64,000 nt of DNA from Sabellastarte sp. h YS-2021 (lineage: Eukaryota > Annelida > Polychaeta > Sabellida > Sabellidae), in the NCBI GenBank assembly GCA_964017235.1, contig OZ024936.1, positions 57,277,028 through 57,341,027 of the forward strand. Direction: 5' to 3'. Shown here in pieces: positions 63,038-64,000 of this stretch; position 1 is the first letter of the stretch; every line of letters begins with the position of its first letter. A program made the translations under genes and the position numbers. The notes under the pieces were generated by a model. The model saw nothing but the letters and a program-made list of their open reading frames with translations, ran no database searches and was not told the origin of the DNA.

Positions 63038-63265
63038 TTATTTAGTGTTTTACGTGATGCCTAGTGCCTTACCAGATATCTTGTGATGGGTAGTTGGAAG
63101 GGCAGAGGAAACCAGTACATACAGTGAATTGGTAAAGTTTCTGTACTGTAAACTGCCGACCAACAAGCGAGCAACTACCAGCTTTCCCATATGAGTTCAG
63201 GCAAACATTCACACTCTGATCTCAGAGGTGGGAGGTGAGTGTGTCACCACTGGGCAACCGTGACA
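63038..63265 (-). repeat. tRNA-derived SINE, family A (reverse, near full length)
   Basis: TTAGTGTTTTACGTGATGCC tail, GGGTAGTTGGAAGGGCAGAG, CTGTACTGTAAACTGCCGAC and GAGCAACTACCAGCTTTCCC. The head near 63220-63265 has the A box in reverse (GTGTCACCACTGGGCAACCG). Confidence 0.7.
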
Positions 63266-64000
63266 CTTAAAAACTTGACAGTTTTGTACATGTATTAAAA
63301 GATGGCTTAAAGTTTTTTATTATTTAAACGTAAGGATTGCTTAATGATCAGTTAAATGACATATTATCAAAAATTCAGACTTTGGTAAAAGATTTTTTTT
63401 CTTTTTATCAATTAAGGCCCCATTGCACATCACTGGTGCAATTGATTAGTTTTGATCCGGCGAACTGAAACTAATGGGATCTTGGGGCAAACGCCTCCCA
63501 GCAGATATATGGCGATGAAAATAATAACCCCTTTTCAACCCGTTTATGATCTGCATTTGTATCCAGTATAGGTATATTGACTAATTCTAATAATTCTGAT
63601 CTGGAAACCAAGATTTGACTCTGTTTCTTGGTTTGCCAAACAGATAGTGAGAATATCTCCTGAATTGATAATATATCCATCTGTTTGTATTTGAGATTAT
63701 TAACTAATTTGAGTGTTTTCAAGTCAGATTATGTTTTAGTTGTGGTCAATGTAGGAATAAGCCTGAAGTTATTATATATACATATTTCTTTATTCGTATA
63801 CCAGGCACAATTATATAGTTTAGTGTGTACATTTATAATATTTCTGTTTTTATATATTAACACACTGAATGTGGACTAGTAAAAAACAGAACAACAAAAG
63901 AACTGAGAATATACATTGAGTCCATTGATGATTTACAGTTTTAATTTTGTTAAACAAAAAAATTAAGATGTACAGAGATATTTTTAGAGGTATTTCTAAC
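63266..64000. other. No gene recognised
   Basis: AT-rich end of the window with no supported feature. Confidence 0.3.

Overview
The window is eukaryotic and most likely from a marine invertebrate, probably a mollusc. It is AT-rich, its genes are split by GT-AG introns, and it is dense in short tRNA-derived repeats, small inverted-repeat DNA transposons, CR1/L2-type LINE 3' ends and tyrosine-recombinase (YR) retroelements. The species assignment is inference; nothing in the sequence names it. No prokaryotic operons, CRISPR arrays or rRNA genes were seen.

Host genes. (1) 621-6648 (+) holds the last seven exons of a sphingosine-1-phosphate lyase (SGPL1) gene whose 5' half lies to the left of the window. 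(2) 9439-23617 (+) is a complete second SGPL1 paralogue of 13 exons and about 532 codons. Its last seven exons have the same lengths and phases as copy 1, apart from 3 nt in the final exon, so the two are a head-to-tail tandem duplication. Copy 2 has changed residues next to the PLP-binding lysine. (3) 28919-27849 (-) and 36419-35313 (-) are two intronless genes of the phytanoyl-CoA hydroxylase-interacting protein-like (PHYHIP/PHYHIPL) family. (4) 53303-58713 (+) is a three-exon Golgi-type galactose-3-O-sulfotransferase gene with a signal anchor and both PAPS-binding motifs. SGPL1 and Gal3ST enzymes both act in sphingolipid or glycan metabolism, but nothing here shows that they are co-regulated.

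Mobile DNA. A roughly 5 kb YR retroelement (gag, RT-RNase H, tyrosine recombinase, no visible methyltransferase domain) sits in sense orientation in intron 10 of SGPL1 copy 2 (about 16.86-21.96 kb) and carries several frameshifts. A much older relative is spread over 37.69-40.90 kb. A decayed Harbinger element with a HARBI1-type transposase lies at about 47.7-51.9 kb. Two 0.5 kb inverted-repeat elements with TGTTCCACCA ends (7.35 and 59.64 kb) may be non-autonomous derivatives. CR1/L2-like LINE 3' fragments occur at 14.2, 31.1-32.2, 33.8-34.3 and 56.3-56.8 kb. At least two SINE families are scattered throughout.

The oddest structure is at 42.09-46.55 kb. Two tandem direct copies of a 0.87-0.94 kb unit, and a third inverted and interrupted copy, each carry an array of a 20/21-bp monomer in which both halves (GGAATTCC and AAATACGTATTT) are palindromic. 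This gives an EcoRI site about every 20 bp and artefactual open frames on both strands. A gag-like fragment lies between the opposed copies.
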